DNA from: Pseudonocardia sp. TRM90224
GTDB taxonomy: Bacteria; Actinomycetota; Actinomycetes; Mycobacteriales; Pseudonocardiaceae
DNA length: 64,000 bases
Direction of reading: 5' to 3'
Assembly (NCBI RefSeq): GCF_021245725.1
Contig: NZ_JAJGSX010000003.1
Coordinates: 620,001 to 684,000 of the forward strand
In this document: positions 24,038 to 32,532 of the stretch, one piece after another
How positions within the stretch are numbered: position 1 is the first letter of the stretch
Layout: the number at the start of each line of letters is the position of its first letter
The notes under the pieces: generated by a model
What the model was told of the DNA's origin: nothing
Seen by the model: the letters and a program-made list of their open reading frames with translations, nothing else
Database searches by the model: none
Translations under genes and position numbers: made by a program

Positions 24038-24415
24038 ATGGTTGCGATGCAGATCAGGAACATCAGCCCGATCCGGTTCTCGCAGTCGGGTTCGACGTGC
24101 GTCTTCCAGATCGACTACTCCGCGGTGTTCAGCCAGGGGGAGGTGGCGTCCCATTTCACCTTCGCCGATTCCGTGCGGGTCATGGAGGACGACACCAGCG
24201 ACGACGACATCGTGCAGAACTGGCTCCGGGAGGAGTCGTGGACCCCGACCGACACCCAGGACGACTGGACCTGGACCGTGCGGGTCAACGAGGACGACGT
24301 CGACACCGAGCTGGGCGGGGAGGAGATCTACCTGCAGATCAGGCTCCGCAACGTCACCACGTCGTCACCGTCGATCTTCGCCTCGACGGGCATCATCCAG
24401 GTCAGCCCGGGATAG
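24038..24415 (+). CDS. Uncharacterised small acidic protein, second of a pair
   Basis: 125 residues from ATG 24038 (ATG 24047 possible), behind GAGGGG. It is strongly acidic, with EDDTSDDDIVQNWLREESW and TPTDTQDDWTWTVRVNEDDV, and predicted strands IRNISPIRFSQSGSTCVFQI and EEIYLQIRLRNVTTSSPSIF. Both halves suggest a beta-sandwich, but no known domain is evident. It is almost certainly co-translated with the preceding gene. The two abut the 3' end of the DY-repeat membrane gene with no terminator between. Confidence 0.65.
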   Translation: MVAMQIRNISPIRFSQSGSTCVFQIDYSAVFSQGEVASHFTFADSVRVMEDDTSDDDIVQNWLREESWTPTDTQDDWTWTVRVNEDDVDTELGGEEIYLQIRLRNVTTSSPSIFASTGIIQVSPG

Positions 24416-25186
24416 TCACCTAGGCAGCAGGTCGCGCAGCGGCCCGACGTCCAGCCCTCTGCGCTGGAGCTCGCCGACGATCGCGTCGACGGCCGCGGGG
24501 CCGGCCGCTGCGACGTCCTGCTCGACGTTCTGCCGGAGCACGTCGATGCCGTACCAGACGCCGATCACGACCGCCGCGATCGGCAGCAGCACCGACGCGA
24601 GCAACGCGAAGCCGGCGAGCGCCTTCGGTCGGGCGGCGAAGAGCGCGATCAGGGCGAGCACGAACAGGACGGCCGCCCCGCCCAGTGCCATGAGGAACGT
24701 CGTCACCTGGCCTTGCACCCCGGCGAGCGGATCTCCGGAGACGAGCTCCACCGACGCCAGGATCTGGTAGGTGAGCATGCCCAGCAGCCCGGAGACGGCG
24801 AGCGCGCACACCAGCACGAGCCCGGCGAAGAGCTGCCCCCGCCGCCGCGGCCGTCGTTCGGCCGGGAATGTCTCCCGCCGACCCCGCCGGTCCCGGTGGT
24901 CGTCCCGATAATCGGCCTCGTAGTCGTCCCGGTAGTCCTCGCGGTAGTCCTCGGCGTGATCCCGCCGGTAGTCGACGCGGCCGTCGTCCCGGTAGTCGTC
25001 CCGGTAATCGCCCTGGTAGTCGCCGGCGGCCGCGGGTTCATGGACGGGGTAGTGCCTCGTCGGCTGCGGCTGGGCAGGGAACCGCACTGTCGGTGCCTCA
25101 GCCGAGCGGGGGTCCGTCGGGTAGGCGACAGTCGGGCGGGGCGGGGCGCCGCGGGCAGGCGGGCCCCAGTGGGATGGCTCGCTCAT
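24416..25186 (-). CDS. Membrane protein with Asp-Tyr repeat cytoplasmic region
   Basis: 256 residues from ATG 25186 (ATG 25198 possible). The N-terminal 75 residues are Pro-rich, followed by tandem DY(Q/R)xDY units (GDYQGDYRDDYRDD, EDYREDYRDDYEADYRDD) from about residue 55 to 100, then a basic RRGR patch. Three hydrophobic segments follow: LFAGLVLVCALAVSGLLGML, TTFLMALGGAAVLFVLALIA and AGFALLASVLLPIAAVVIGV. It resembles actinobacterial membrane proteins with disordered charged N-termini; function unknown. It is 38 bases downstream of the cation-transporter gene on the same strand. Confidence 0.7.
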   Translation of the reverse strand: MSEPSHWGPPARGAPPRPTVAYPTDPRSAEAPTVRFPAQPQPTRHYPVHEPAAAGDYQGDYRDDYRDDGRVDYRRDHAEDYREDYRDDYEADYRDDHRDRRGRRETFPAERRPRRRGQLFAGLVLVCALAVSGLLGMLTYQILASVELVSGDPLAGVQGQVTTFLMALGGAAVLFVLALIALFAARPKALAGFALLASVLLPIAAVVIGVWYGIDVLRQNVEQDVAAAGPAAVDAIVGELQRRGLDVGPLRDLLPR

Positions 25187-25224
25187 TGCTTCCACCATCC
25201 CACAATCGGGCGAACGCTGCCGGC

Positions 25225-25944
25225 TCAGCAGCAGTGATGCCCGCGCCAGGCCTCGCGGCCCTCCTTGACGGCGACGGCGGCGATGACGAGCGCGACCACC
25301 GGGTCGGCCCACGACCAGCCGAAGAGGCTGTTGAGCACGAGCCCGACGAGCAGGACGCCCGACAGGTAGGTGCACAGCAGCGTCTGCTTCGAGTCGGCGA
25401 CGGCGCTGGTCGAGCCGAGCTCGCGGCCCGCCCGGCGCTGCGCGTACGACAGGAACGGCATGACCAGCAGGGACAGCGCCGCGAGCACGATCCCGACCGT
25501 GGACGGCGCGGCCTCGGCCGCCCCGAACAGCGCGCGGACGGACTCGACGGTGATGTACGCGGCGAGCGCGAAGAACGACACCGCGATGATCTTCAGCGCG
25601 GTCCGTTCGCGCGCTTCCGGGTCGCGCCCGGAGAACTGCCACGCCACCGCCGTGGCCGAGGCGACCTCGATGACCGAGTCGAGCCCGAACCCGATCAGCG
25701 CGGCCGAGGAGGCGACGGTCCCGGCGCTGATGGCGACCACGGCCTCGATGACGTTGTACGTGATCGTGGCGGCGACGAGCAGCCGGACGCGGCGGGTGAG
25801 GACGGCGCGCCGCCCGGCGGGGAGCGTGGGCTGCGCCGTGGGCTGCGCAACGGTGCAGCCGCAGTCGCCGTCGCAGCAGCCGGCGGTGGTGGTGGTCGCG
25901 TCGGTCAGCGCGAGCCTGAGCGGTTCCGGTGTCGGTTCGGCCAT
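25225..25944 (-). CDS. Cation diffusion facilitator family efflux transporter
   Basis: 239 residues from ATG 25944, two bases after the upstream ArsR-type stop. CDF-type six-helix transporter: the metal-site helices read LIGFGLDSVIEVASATAVAW and TSAVADSKQTLLCTYLSGVL, replacing the usual H-x-x-x-D with D-S-x-x-E. The N-terminus has a cysteine cluster CCDGDCGC, and the C-terminus ends WRGHHCC, both possible soft-metal ligands. The short C-terminal region lacks the usual CDF cytoplasmic domain. Co-transcribed with a CmtR-like sensor, it probably exports Cd2+, Pb2+ or Zn2+. Confidence 0.88.
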   Translation of the reverse strand: MAEPTPEPLRLALTDATTTTAGCCDGDCGCTVAQPTAQPTLPAGRRAVLTRRVRLLVAATITYNVIEAVVAISAGTVASSAALIGFGLDSVIEVASATAVAWQFSGRDPEARERTALKIIAVSFFALAAYITVESVRALFGAAEAAPSTVGIVLAALSLLVMPFLSYAQRRAGRELGSTSAVADSKQTLLCTYLSGVLLVGLVLNSLFGWSWADPVVALVIAAVAVKEGREAWRGHHCC

Positions 25945-25946
25945 CG

Positions 25947-26276
25947 TCAGCAGCAGTCGTCGTCGGCCGCGGTGGGGCACGCGGTCGGGTCGGTGACCAG
26001 CACGAGCTCCAGCAGCTGGCCGAGCGCCTGCCCGATGCGCGGGTCGGCCAGCTCGTAACGTGCGCGGCGCCCTTCGGGAACGGCGACGACCAGGCCGCAG
26101 CCGCGCAGGCAGCCGAGGTGGTTGGAGAGGTTCTGCCGTGTCACCCCGAGCAGATCTGCGAGCTGCGCGGGGTAACCCGGCGCCTCACGCAAGGCCATGA
26201 GGAGCCGGGCCCGGGTCGGATCGGACAGTGCGTGCCCGAACCGCGCGAGGACGTTCCCGTACGTCAGTGTCTCCAC
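25947..26276 (-). CDS. ArsR/SmtB-family metal sensor, CmtR-like
   Basis: 109 residues. The winged helix contains PAQLADLLGVTRQNLSNHLG then CLRGCGLVVAVPEGRRARYE. The two cysteines in the recognition helix (C-L-R-G-C) and one in the C-terminal DPTACP segment match the three-cysteine site of CmtR, the Cd/Pb sensor of mycobacteria (Cys57, Cys61, Cys102 there). The protein ends DDDCC, with two further cysteines. It is the first gene of an operon with the CDF transporter. A perfect 8-4-8 palindrome lies just upstream, presumably its operator, released on metal binding. Confidence 0.9.
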   Translation of the reverse strand: METLTYGNVLARFGHALSDPTRARLLMALREAPGYPAQLADLLGVTRQNLSNHLGCLRGCGLVVAVPEGRRARYELADPRIGQALGQLLELVLVTDPTACPTAADDDCC

Positions 26277-26284
26277 CCGCCGAC

Positions 26285-26304
26285 AATACAGCTGTCGCTG
26301 TATT
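26285..26304 (-). promoter_or_regulatory. Operator of the CmtR-like sensor operon
   Basis: AATACAGC-TGTC-GCTGTATT is a perfect 20-bp palindrome ending nine bases from the sensor start codon. Its size and position fit an ArsR/SmtB dimer site overlapping the promoter and transcript start. Confidence 0.75.
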
Positions 26305-26325
26305 CAGTCGACGCTGAACCAGGGA

Positions 26326-27009
26326 TCAGGACGCGGGACCGTACAGGCGGGCGACGTCCGGCGAGTCCAACCAGCCGCTGTAGGTCGCGGACTGCGGCCA
26401 ACCCTCGGGCGAGTCCTGCCACACCTCCTGCCGCCCGTAGGGCAGCGCGTCCACCAGCGCGTACGTGTGCGTGAGCTGCTCGACGCCACGCCCGGTCGTG
26501 TGCCAGGTCCGGTACACCTGCTCGCCGCTGCGCAGGAAGACGTTCAGCGCAAAACCGCCGGCCGGCGGTGCGTCGACGTCGGCCCCGAACGGGCTGTCGG
26601 CGGTGGAGTACCACGTCATCGTGTTGCCGACGCGTCGCGCGTAGGCCAGTGCCGCGTCGATCGGACCCTGCGTGACGATCACGAACCGCGCGTCGTACTT
26701 GTCGAGGAAGCCGAGCCGCGTGAACACCGACGTGAAGCCCGTGCAGCCGCCGCACTGCCATTCGGCATCGGGGTCGGGGTCCCACATGTGGTTGTAGACG
26801 ATCAGCTGCGACCTGCCGTCGAAGATGTCGACGAGCCGGACCGGGCCGTCGGCCCCGACCAGCGTGTACTCCGGCATCTCCACCATCGGGAGCCGTCGTC
26901 GCTGTGCGGCGATCGCGTCGAGCTCCCGGGTGGCGGCCTTTTCGCGGGCCCGCAGCTCGGACAGCTCCTTGCGCCAGGTGTCATGATCGACAACAGGTGG
27001 TCGGGCCAT
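26326..27009 (-). CDS. DUF899-family thioredoxin-like protein
   Basis: 227 residues from ATG 27009 (an upstream in-frame ATG would add 16). DUF899 pattern: DHDTWRKELSELRAREKAAT at the start, LVDIFDGRSQLIVYNHMWDP, the Q-C-G-G-C motif (EWQCGGCTGFTSVF) at the thioredoxin-like active site, and MTWYSTADSPFGADVD. The biochemical role of the family is not established; a redox function is implied by the fold and the paired cysteines. It is divergent from the large LuxR-type ATPase gene with a 120-base gap, suggesting that regulator as a candidate controller. Confidence 0.9.
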   Translation of the reverse strand: MARPPVVDHDTWRKELSELRAREKAATRELDAIAAQRRRLPMVEMPEYTLVGADGPVRLVDIFDGRSQLIVYNHMWDPDPDAEWQCGGCTGFTSVFTRLGFLDKYDARFVIVTQGPIDAALAYARRVGNTMTWYSTADSPFGADVDAPPAGGFALNVFLRSGEQVYRTWHTTGRGVEQLTHTYALVDALPYGRQEVWQDSPEGWPQSATYSGWLDSPDVARLYGPAS

Positions 27010-27132
27010 GATCGGCATCTCCTCGGGGTCTCCGACGACGGGTATCCGAGCTTCCACCTCCGCACCCGCCGCTGCCTACCGCGGCAGCCACTGGTTCGCC
27101 ACGGAGGTGGCCACGCAGCCGTCGGCCATGAT

Positions 27133-29865
27133 GTGCGGGTGGACGGTCTGCGGCGGGTCGAGATCTCGGAGCGGGAGGCCGAGGTCCTGGTCGCGATAGG
27201 AGAGCACCGGTCGAACGCGCAGATCGCCAACCAGCTGCACATCTCCATCCGGACCGTGGAGACCCACGTGTCGTCGCTGCTGCGCAAGTACGGCGTCGCC
27301 GGCCGGCGGGAGCTCGCAGAACACGCGTCCGAGGCCGCCGCGCGCCGCTCGCCCCTCACGGTGCTGGGCATTCCGCCCAGCCGGACGAGCTTCATCGGCA
27401 GGGAGCGCGAGCGCGACGCTGTGCTGACGGCGCTGGAGAAGCCCGGGTTGGTGACGCTCGTCGGGCCCGGCGGGATGGGCAAGACCCGCCTTGCCGCCGT
27501 CGTCGCCGATGCGCTGGCCTCGGCGTTCCCGGCGGGCGGAGCGTTCGTCGACCTCGTGCCAGTGCGGGACGGGCTGGTCCTCAGTGCGGTCGCCGACGCG
27601 CTCGAGGTGGTCGAGCGGCCGCCCACACCGCTCGTGCGGACCCTGCTCGACCGGCTCTCGACCGGCAGCGTCCTGCTCGTGCTCGACAACTGCGAGCACC
27701 TCGTCGACGAGGTCGGCCGGCTGGTCGACCGCGCACTGGCCGGCTGCCCGAACCTGGCCGTCCTCGCCACCAGCCGCGAACGGCTGGGTGTGCCCGGTGA
27801 GCGGATCATCAACCTCGCGCCGCTGTCGTCCGACTCCGACGCCGAGCGGCTGTTCCGGGACCGGGCGCGTGCGGTCGACCCCGAGTTCGACGCGGCCCCG
27901 TCGGCGATCCGGGACCTCTGCGCCAACCTCGACGGCATGCCGTTGGCCATCGAGCTGGCCGCGTCGCGCTCCGGATCACTCGGGATCGACGGACTGCGCA
28001 CCGCGCTGGAGGACCGGCTCCGGTTGCTGACCGGTGGCCGCCACCACGACCCGCGGCACCGGTCGATCCGCGCGGTGATCGGGTGGAGCTACGAGCTGCT
28101 CGATGCCGATGAGCGATCGCTCTTCCGGCGTCTCGCGGTGTTCGCCGGCGGGTTCGACGTCGAGAGCGCGGTCGCCGTGAGCGCGGGCATGCGCCGCGGC
28201 GCGGTCGCCGACCTGCTCGGACGGCTGGCCGACAAGAGCCTGGTCGTGCACCACCGGGCCGACGCGACGAGCCGGTGGCGGATGCTGGAGAGCCTGCGCG
28301 CCTACGCCCGCGACGAGCTGGCCGGCACCGCCGAGCAGGAGGAGCTCGGCCGGCGTTACCTGGACTGGGCGGCGCAGACCGCCGTGGACCTGGAGGGCCG
28401 GCTCGACGGTGAGTGGCGGCGTGAGTTCGACGCCGTCGCGGACGACCTCCGGGCGGCCTCGGCCGCGACCCGCCCGGCGCCCGATCCGGTCGCCTACCGG
28501 CTGACCCGCTCGCTGGCCCACCTGACGTTCGCGAAGCAGTCGTTCATCGAGGCGCTCGAGCACTACCGGGCTGCCGCCGACCGGGCGGGCGAACCGGTTG
28601 CGGCGGTCGCCGAGCTGCGCTGCGCCGCCGCCACCGCGATCGCGATGTCCGACGGGGCCACGGCCTACCAGCTGCTGCTCGACGCCGCCGCGCTCGCCGG
28701 GACGGCCGGTGCCGGCACCATCCGGGCGGTCGCGCTCGCCGAGGCGGTCACCGTGGCCCACCGCTTCGCCGCGCCGGCTCTGCAAGAGGACACCGCGGCG
28801 CTGCTCCGGGAGGCCGACGCCGTCGTCGACCCGTCCGACCAGCACGCCGCAGCCGTCCTCGCCTCGGCGCGGGCGTGGCAGCACGGCGCCGACGGCGGCG
28901 CAGCCGATGCAGCGGTCGCCCAGCTGGCGGTCGACGCCGCTCGACGGGCCGGCGAGCCGCACCTGCTCGCCGGGGCGCTCGACGCGCTCGGCTTCGTGGC
29001 CGCCGACTCCGGACGGGCGCGTGAGGCGCACCGGCTCGCGACGGAACGCCTCCGGATCGTCGAGCAGCTGCCCGAGCACGACCCGCTGGCAGCGGTCGAG
29101 GTGATCGACGCCTACTACGTCGCCGCGGTCTACGCCCTCTGCGCCGGCGACCTCCCGGCGGCGCTCGCGATCGGGCAGCGCGACGAGATCACCGGCGACC
29201 ACCCCTACCTCGGCCTGCAGATCGTCCAGGCGCTGGCGCTCTCCGGGCGGTTCCACGAAGCGATCGCGCAGGCCGACATGATGTGGGACAACTGGCTGCG
29301 CGACGGCTCGCCCGTGCGCGAATGGCTGGCACCGCACGCGGCCGCGGCCGCGCTGGCCCACGGCATGCTGGGTGACCTCGAGCAGACCAGGATGTGGCGG
29401 GCGCGGTCCTGCGAGCTGGCCCGGGTCGAACGCCCCGAGGAGTCGAAGTTCCTGGCGGCGTCGGCGGCGTTCGTCGACTCGCGGGTCGCGATCCACCTCG
29501 GCCGGCTCGACGACGCCTCCGAGCTGGTGGAACGGGCGTTCGCGCCCTTCCGACGGCACTGGTACGAGGGCTACGCCCGGGTGACCGGCGCCGAGCTGGG
29601 CGTCGTCGCCGGGCTGCCGGACGCGGCGGAGCGGCTCGCGGCGGTCGAACGCTACGGCCCGGAGAGCGAGTGGGCCGCCGCCTGCCTGCTTCGGGCCCGC
29701 GGGCGGCACGAGGGCGACCCGGCGGCGGTCGCGGCCGCCGCGGCCGGGTTCGAACTCATCGGCGCCCGCGCGGAACGGGCCTGCACACTGCTGCTGTTGT
29801 CGGACCGGGCCGACGAAGGCCGGCGGGAGCTCGCCGAGCTCGGGTGCGCGCTACCGGCCACCTGA
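27133..29865 (+). CDS. LuxR-HTH STAND-type ATPase regulator with N-terminal HTH
   Basis: 910 residues from GTG 27133. The LuxR helix-turn-helix is at the very N-terminus (VEISEREAEVLVAIGEHRSN then AQIANQLHISIRTVETHVSS), where most large LuxR ATPases carry it at the C-terminus. A STAND/NB-ARC ATPase follows from about residue 90, with Walker A GPGGMGKTR, Walker B VLLVLDNCEHL, sensor LAVLATSRERLGVPGE and GMPLAIELAASR. The C-terminal 500 residues look like helical repeats (TPR-like), probably sensing a ligand or partner. It is divergent from a DUF899 gene. The exact start is uncertain because no clear ribosome site is visible. Confidence 0.88.
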   Translation: MRVDGLRRVEISEREAEVLVAIGEHRSNAQIANQLHISIRTVETHVSSLLRKYGVAGRRELAEHASEAAARRSPLTVLGIPPSRTSFIGRERERDAVLTALEKPGLVTLVGPGGMGKTRLAAVVADALASAFPAGGAFVDLVPVRDGLVLSAVADALEVVERPPTPLVRTLLDRLSTGSVLLVLDNCEHLVDEVGRLVDRALAGCPNLAVLATSRERLGVPGERIINLAPLSSDSDAERLFRDRARAVDPEFDAAPSAIRDLCANLDGMPLAIELAASRSGSLGIDGLRTALEDRLRLLTGGRHHDPRHRSIRAVIGWSYELLDADERSLFRRLAVFAGGFDVESAVAVSAGMRRGAVADLLGRLADKSLVVHHRADATSRWRMLESLRAYARDELAGTAEQEELGRRYLDWAAQTAVDLEGRLDGEWRREFDAVADDLRAASAATRPAPDPVAYRLTRSLAHLTFAKQSFIEALEHYRAAADRAGEPVAAVAELRCAAATAIAMSDGATAYQLLLDAAALAGTAGAGTIRAVALAEAVTVAHRFAAPALQEDTAALLREADAVVDPSDQHAAAVLASARAWQHGADGGAADAAVAQLAVDAARRAGEPHLLAGALDALGFVAADSGRAREAHRLATERLRIVEQLPEHDPLAAVEVIDAYYVAAVYALCAGDLPAALAIGQRDEITGDHPYLGLQIVQALALSGRFHEAIAQADMMWDNWLRDGSPVREWLAPHAAAAALAHGMLGDLEQTRMWRARSCELARVERPEESKFLAASAAFVDSRVAIHLGRLDDASELVERAFAPFRRHWYEGYARVTGAELGVVAGLPDAAERLAAVERYGPESEWAAACLLRARGRHEGDPAAVAAAAAGFELIGARAERACTLLLLSDRADEGRRELAELGCALPAT

Positions 29866-29898
29866 CCCTCCCGCGCGAGCGACGCCGGGGCCGGGGGA

Positions 29899-29969
29899 GG
29901 GCAGGAAAGCCACTTTCCTGCCCTGTGGGGGCCGGAAAGTGGCTTTGCTGCCCTCGCGTGCGGAACGCA
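29899..29969 (+). repeat. Family-2 palindrome, copy A
   Basis: Begins GGGCAGGAAAG-CCA-CTTTCCTGCCC, an 11-bp local hairpin, and continues into GGGCCGGAAAGTGGCTTT, which can pair instead with AAAGCCACTTTCC in a longer stem. It ends with GCGTGCGGAACGCA. It lies between the convergent LuxR-ATPase and saccharopine-dehydrogenase-like genes, so a terminator function is possible. Related copies are at 32613-32692, 44209-44279 and 52951-53004. Confidence 0.88.
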
Positions 29970-29985
29970 ACGTCCAGGCGTGTCG

Positions 29986-31014
29986 CTACCGCCGCACGAT
30001 CGTGAGCGGGTCGGGCGAGAGGGCGTCGAGCATGTCGGCGGCGTCGAAGAGCTCACCCGGCGCCGCCACCCCGACCGTGGTCGACCGGCCGGTCAGCAGC
30101 CGCACCGCCGCCTCGACGACGATCGGTGCGGAGGCGGCGTAGATGTCCTGCCCGCTGACGGTGAATCCGCGCTCCTGTCCTCCGCTGGTCGCGACGACGT
30201 CGACGACGAACCGCTGGGCCGACCGGCCGGTCCCGTCGACGGCCTCCGGCGCAGGGGTGCTCGGGTCGCGCAGGTCCTGCAGGGGGCCGGTGGCGAAGAA
30301 CGAGCGGATCGTCGACACCGGCAGGTGCGCGGCCATGCTGACGATCTCGGAGAAGGGCAGCTCGACGGTCTGCTGCTCGCCGAACGGTTCGGGGAACCGC
30401 CATTCGCGGACCTGCGGCGGCGTGGTGATCGGTGCGAGCCGCCCGCCGGCGACCGCGAGCCGGGGCGCGGTGTTGCGCGCGCCGGTCCGCCGGGTGCCCT
30501 CGGTCGGCCACCACCGGTCGAGCGCGACCGCGACGGTGATCTCGTCGATGCTGGTCCAGCCGGCGACGGCGGCGGTCGCCATGAGGTCGGCGAGCCCGCC
30601 GTAGAACGCCATGGCCGGGACGACCGCGACCCCGGCCGCGCGGGCGGTCTCGCCGTGGTCGCGGTAGCGCTCCTGGACGGCCGCCTGCTCCGCGCTGACG
30701 TCGAGGTAGTGGACGCCGGAACGCACGGCCGCCGTCGCCAACGGGCCTGCGGTGTCCAGGAACGGGCCGGCGCAGTTGATCACCACCGAGGCTCCGGCCA
30801 GCGCCTTCATCAGCGACTCGGGGTCGTCGACCGACGCCGCACGGACCTCGAGGGCGGGGTGCGCAGCAGCGAAGGACGCCAGCTTCTCGGGGTCGCGGCC
30901 CGACAGGATCGGCTCCAGGCCACGGCGGAGCAGCTCGGCGGTGACGAACCGACCGGTGTGGCCGTAGGCGCCGTAGACGACGACGCGGTGTGGGAGGGCG
31001 TGCATGCCGACCAT
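29986..31014 (-). CDS. Saccharopine dehydrogenase-like NAD(P)-binding oxidoreductase
   Basis: 342 residues from ATG 31014, preferred for GGTGG upstream; ATG 31005 is an alternative. Rossmann motif at the start, VVVYGAYGHTGRFVTAELLR, then SVVINCAGPFLDTAGPLATA and HYLDVSAEQAAVQERYRDHG, as in trans-acting enoyl reductases and saccharopine dehydrogenase-like proteins. The middle segment GVAVVPAMAFYGGLADLMAT fits too. Substrate unknown. It is divergent from the GlxA-type regulator gene with only 62 bases between the starts, so it is a likely target of that regulator. Confidence 0.87.
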   Translation of the reverse strand: MVGMHALPHRVVVYGAYGHTGRFVTAELLRRGLEPILSGRDPEKLASFAAAHPALEVRAASVDDPESLMKALAGASVVINCAGPFLDTAGPLATAAVRSGVHYLDVSAEQAAVQERYRDHGETARAAGVAVVPAMAFYGGLADLMATAAVAGWTSIDEITVAVALDRWWPTEGTRRTGARNTAPRLAVAGGRLAPITTPPQVREWRFPEPFGEQQTVELPFSEIVSMAAHLPVSTIRSFFATGPLQDLRDPSTPAPEAVDGTGRSAQRFVVDVVATSGGQERGFTVSGQDIYAASAPIVVEAAVRLLTGRSTTVGVAAPGELFDAADMLDALSPDPLTIVRR

Positions 31015-31076
31015 CGTCACCACCTGCGGCGTCGCCGACGACTGTCTGATCTGACCTGTCTCGTACAATTTCGGAC

Positions 31077-32018
31077 ATGCACGAGGTTGCGATCGCCGTT
31101 CACGAGCACACCATGCTGCTCGAACTGGCCATCGCGGCAGAGGTCTTCGGTGTCGACCGGTCGGAGCTGTCGCCGCTCGGCGAGTGGTACGACATGGTGG
31201 TCTGCACGTCCGACGGCGCACCGGCCCGGTGGCTGCCCGATATCGCGCCCCGTGATTTTGCGGCATTGCCCGACGCCGACACCGTGATCGTGCCCTCGAC
31301 CCACGACCTCGACGCCCCGCCCGACCCGGCGCTGCTCGAAGCGCTCGTCGCCGCCCACGACAATGGCGCCAGGATCGTCTCCCTCTGCACCGGTGCGTTC
31401 GTGCTGGCCGCGGCGGGCCTGCTCGACGGCCGCGAGGCCGCGACGCACTGGCACCACGCCGAGCAGCTGGCGCGGATGTACCCGCTTGTGCGGGTCCGCG
31501 CCGACGTCCTCTACGTCGACGAGGGGCGCGTGCTGACCTCCGCGGGCAAGACCGCTGCGCTCGACCTGTGCATCCACCTGGTGCGGGCCGACCTCGGTTC
31601 CGCAGCGGCCAACGGGCTGGTCCGCACGCTCGTCGGCCCAGGTCACCGGCCCGGCGGACAGGCGCAGTTCATCGCCCCGCCGAGCACACCGAACAACCCC
31701 GACACGCTGGCCGCGGCACTGGATTGGGCGCGGGCCCGCCTCGACCAGCCGCTCACCGTCGAGGACCTCGCCCGCGCGGCCGGGCTCAGCAGCCGCCACC
31801 TCGCGCGTCGCATGGGCGCGGAGATGGGCATGCGTCCGCTCGGCTGGCTGCACCAGGAGCGCATCGCGATGGCGAAGGAGCTGCTGGAACGCACCGACGC
31901 CACCGTCGAGCAGGTCGCTGCCCGCAGCGGGCTCGGCACCGCCACCACGCTCCGGAGGCACCTGCAAAAGGCCGCCGGCGTGAGCCCCACGACCTATCGG
32001 GCCACCTTTCACGCGTGA
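31077..32018 (+). CDS. GlxA-type transcriptional regulator (DJ-1/PfpI plus AraC HTH)
   Basis: 313 residues. The N-terminal 180 residues form a DJ-1/PfpI (class I glutamine amidotransferase-like) domain: LELAIAAEVFGVDRSELSP, PDADTVIVPSTHD and the cysteine elbow RIVSLCTGAFVLAAAGLLDG, then ATHWHHAEQLARMYP. The C-terminal 100 residues hold an AraC double helix-turn-helix (PLTVEDLARAAGLSSRHLAR; TVEQVAARSGLGTATTLRRH). Family members are mostly activators responding to unknown small molecules. It is divergent from the saccharopine-dehydrogenase-like gene. Confidence 0.93.
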   Translation: MHEVAIAVHEHTMLLELAIAAEVFGVDRSELSPLGEWYDMVVCTSDGAPARWLPDIAPRDFAALPDADTVIVPSTHDLDAPPDPALLEALVAAHDNGARIVSLCTGAFVLAAAGLLDGREAATHWHHAEQLARMYPLVRVRADVLYVDEGRVLTSAGKTAALDLCIHLVRADLGSAAANGLVRTLVGPGHRPGGQAQFIAPPSTPNNPDTLAAALDWARARLDQPLTVEDLARAAGLSSRHLARRMGAEMGMRPLGWLHQERIAMAKELLERTDATVEQVAARSGLGTATTLRRHLQKAAGVSPTTYRATFHA

Positions 32019-32147
32019 CAGGTTCCGCATAGAACGTATCCGCGGGCCGATCGGTTCAACGGAATCGTGAAGTGTTTTTGTCACCCCGCGGCAAGGCTGT
32101 GTCGCGCTAGCTTGAAAGAGCAGTCATTCTTCAAGGGGGAAATCGCA

Positions 32148-32513
32148 ATGCAGAACATTGTTGTCCGTGTGCTCGCCACCGCGGCTGTGGCGGCCGGACT
32201 GGTGGTCGCCGGCGGCACCGTCGCCAACGCCGCGCCCGCTCCGTCGGCCTCGGCGCAGCTGGCGCTGCCGTCCGGCTACGACAAGGGGCACGACGGGGAC
32301 TACGACAGGGACCACGACAAGGGCTACGACAAGGGTCACGAGCGGGGCTACGACAAGCACTACGACCGCTACGGCCCGTACGAGCAGGAGTCGAGCTGCC
32401 TGCGCGCCGGCAACGACGGCGTCGAATGGGGCTATTGGTACGACTACAAGTGCTACCGCAACGACGGCGAGTGGTACCTGTACCCCACCTACTGGGAAGC
32501 GGACAGGTACTGA
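32148..32513 (+). CDS. Small secreted protein with Asp-Lys-Gly-His repeats and GPY-Cys-Cys-Trp module
   Basis: 121 residues from ATG 32148, behind AAGGGGGA. It has a Sec signal peptide (LATAAVAAGLVVAGGTVANA, then a probable cut after ANA). The next segment repeats YDKGH-type units from about residue 45 to 75 (YDKGHDGDYDRDHDKGY, DKGHERGYDKHYDR), highly charged and possibly metal-binding. The C-terminal module GPYEQESSCLRAGND, with a second Cys after 17 residues and then EWYLYP, has the same spacing as the protein at 18837-19136. Function unknown. A family-4 palindrome lies 19 bases downstream. Confidence 0.78.
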   Translation: MQNIVVRVLATAAVAAGLVVAGGTVANAAPAPSASAQLALPSGYDKGHDGDYDRDHDKGYDKGHERGYDKHYDRYGPYEQESSCLRAGNDGVEWGYWYDYKCYRNDGEWYLYPTYWEADRY

Positions 32514-32532
32514 GACGGCCGCAGGCACGTGG

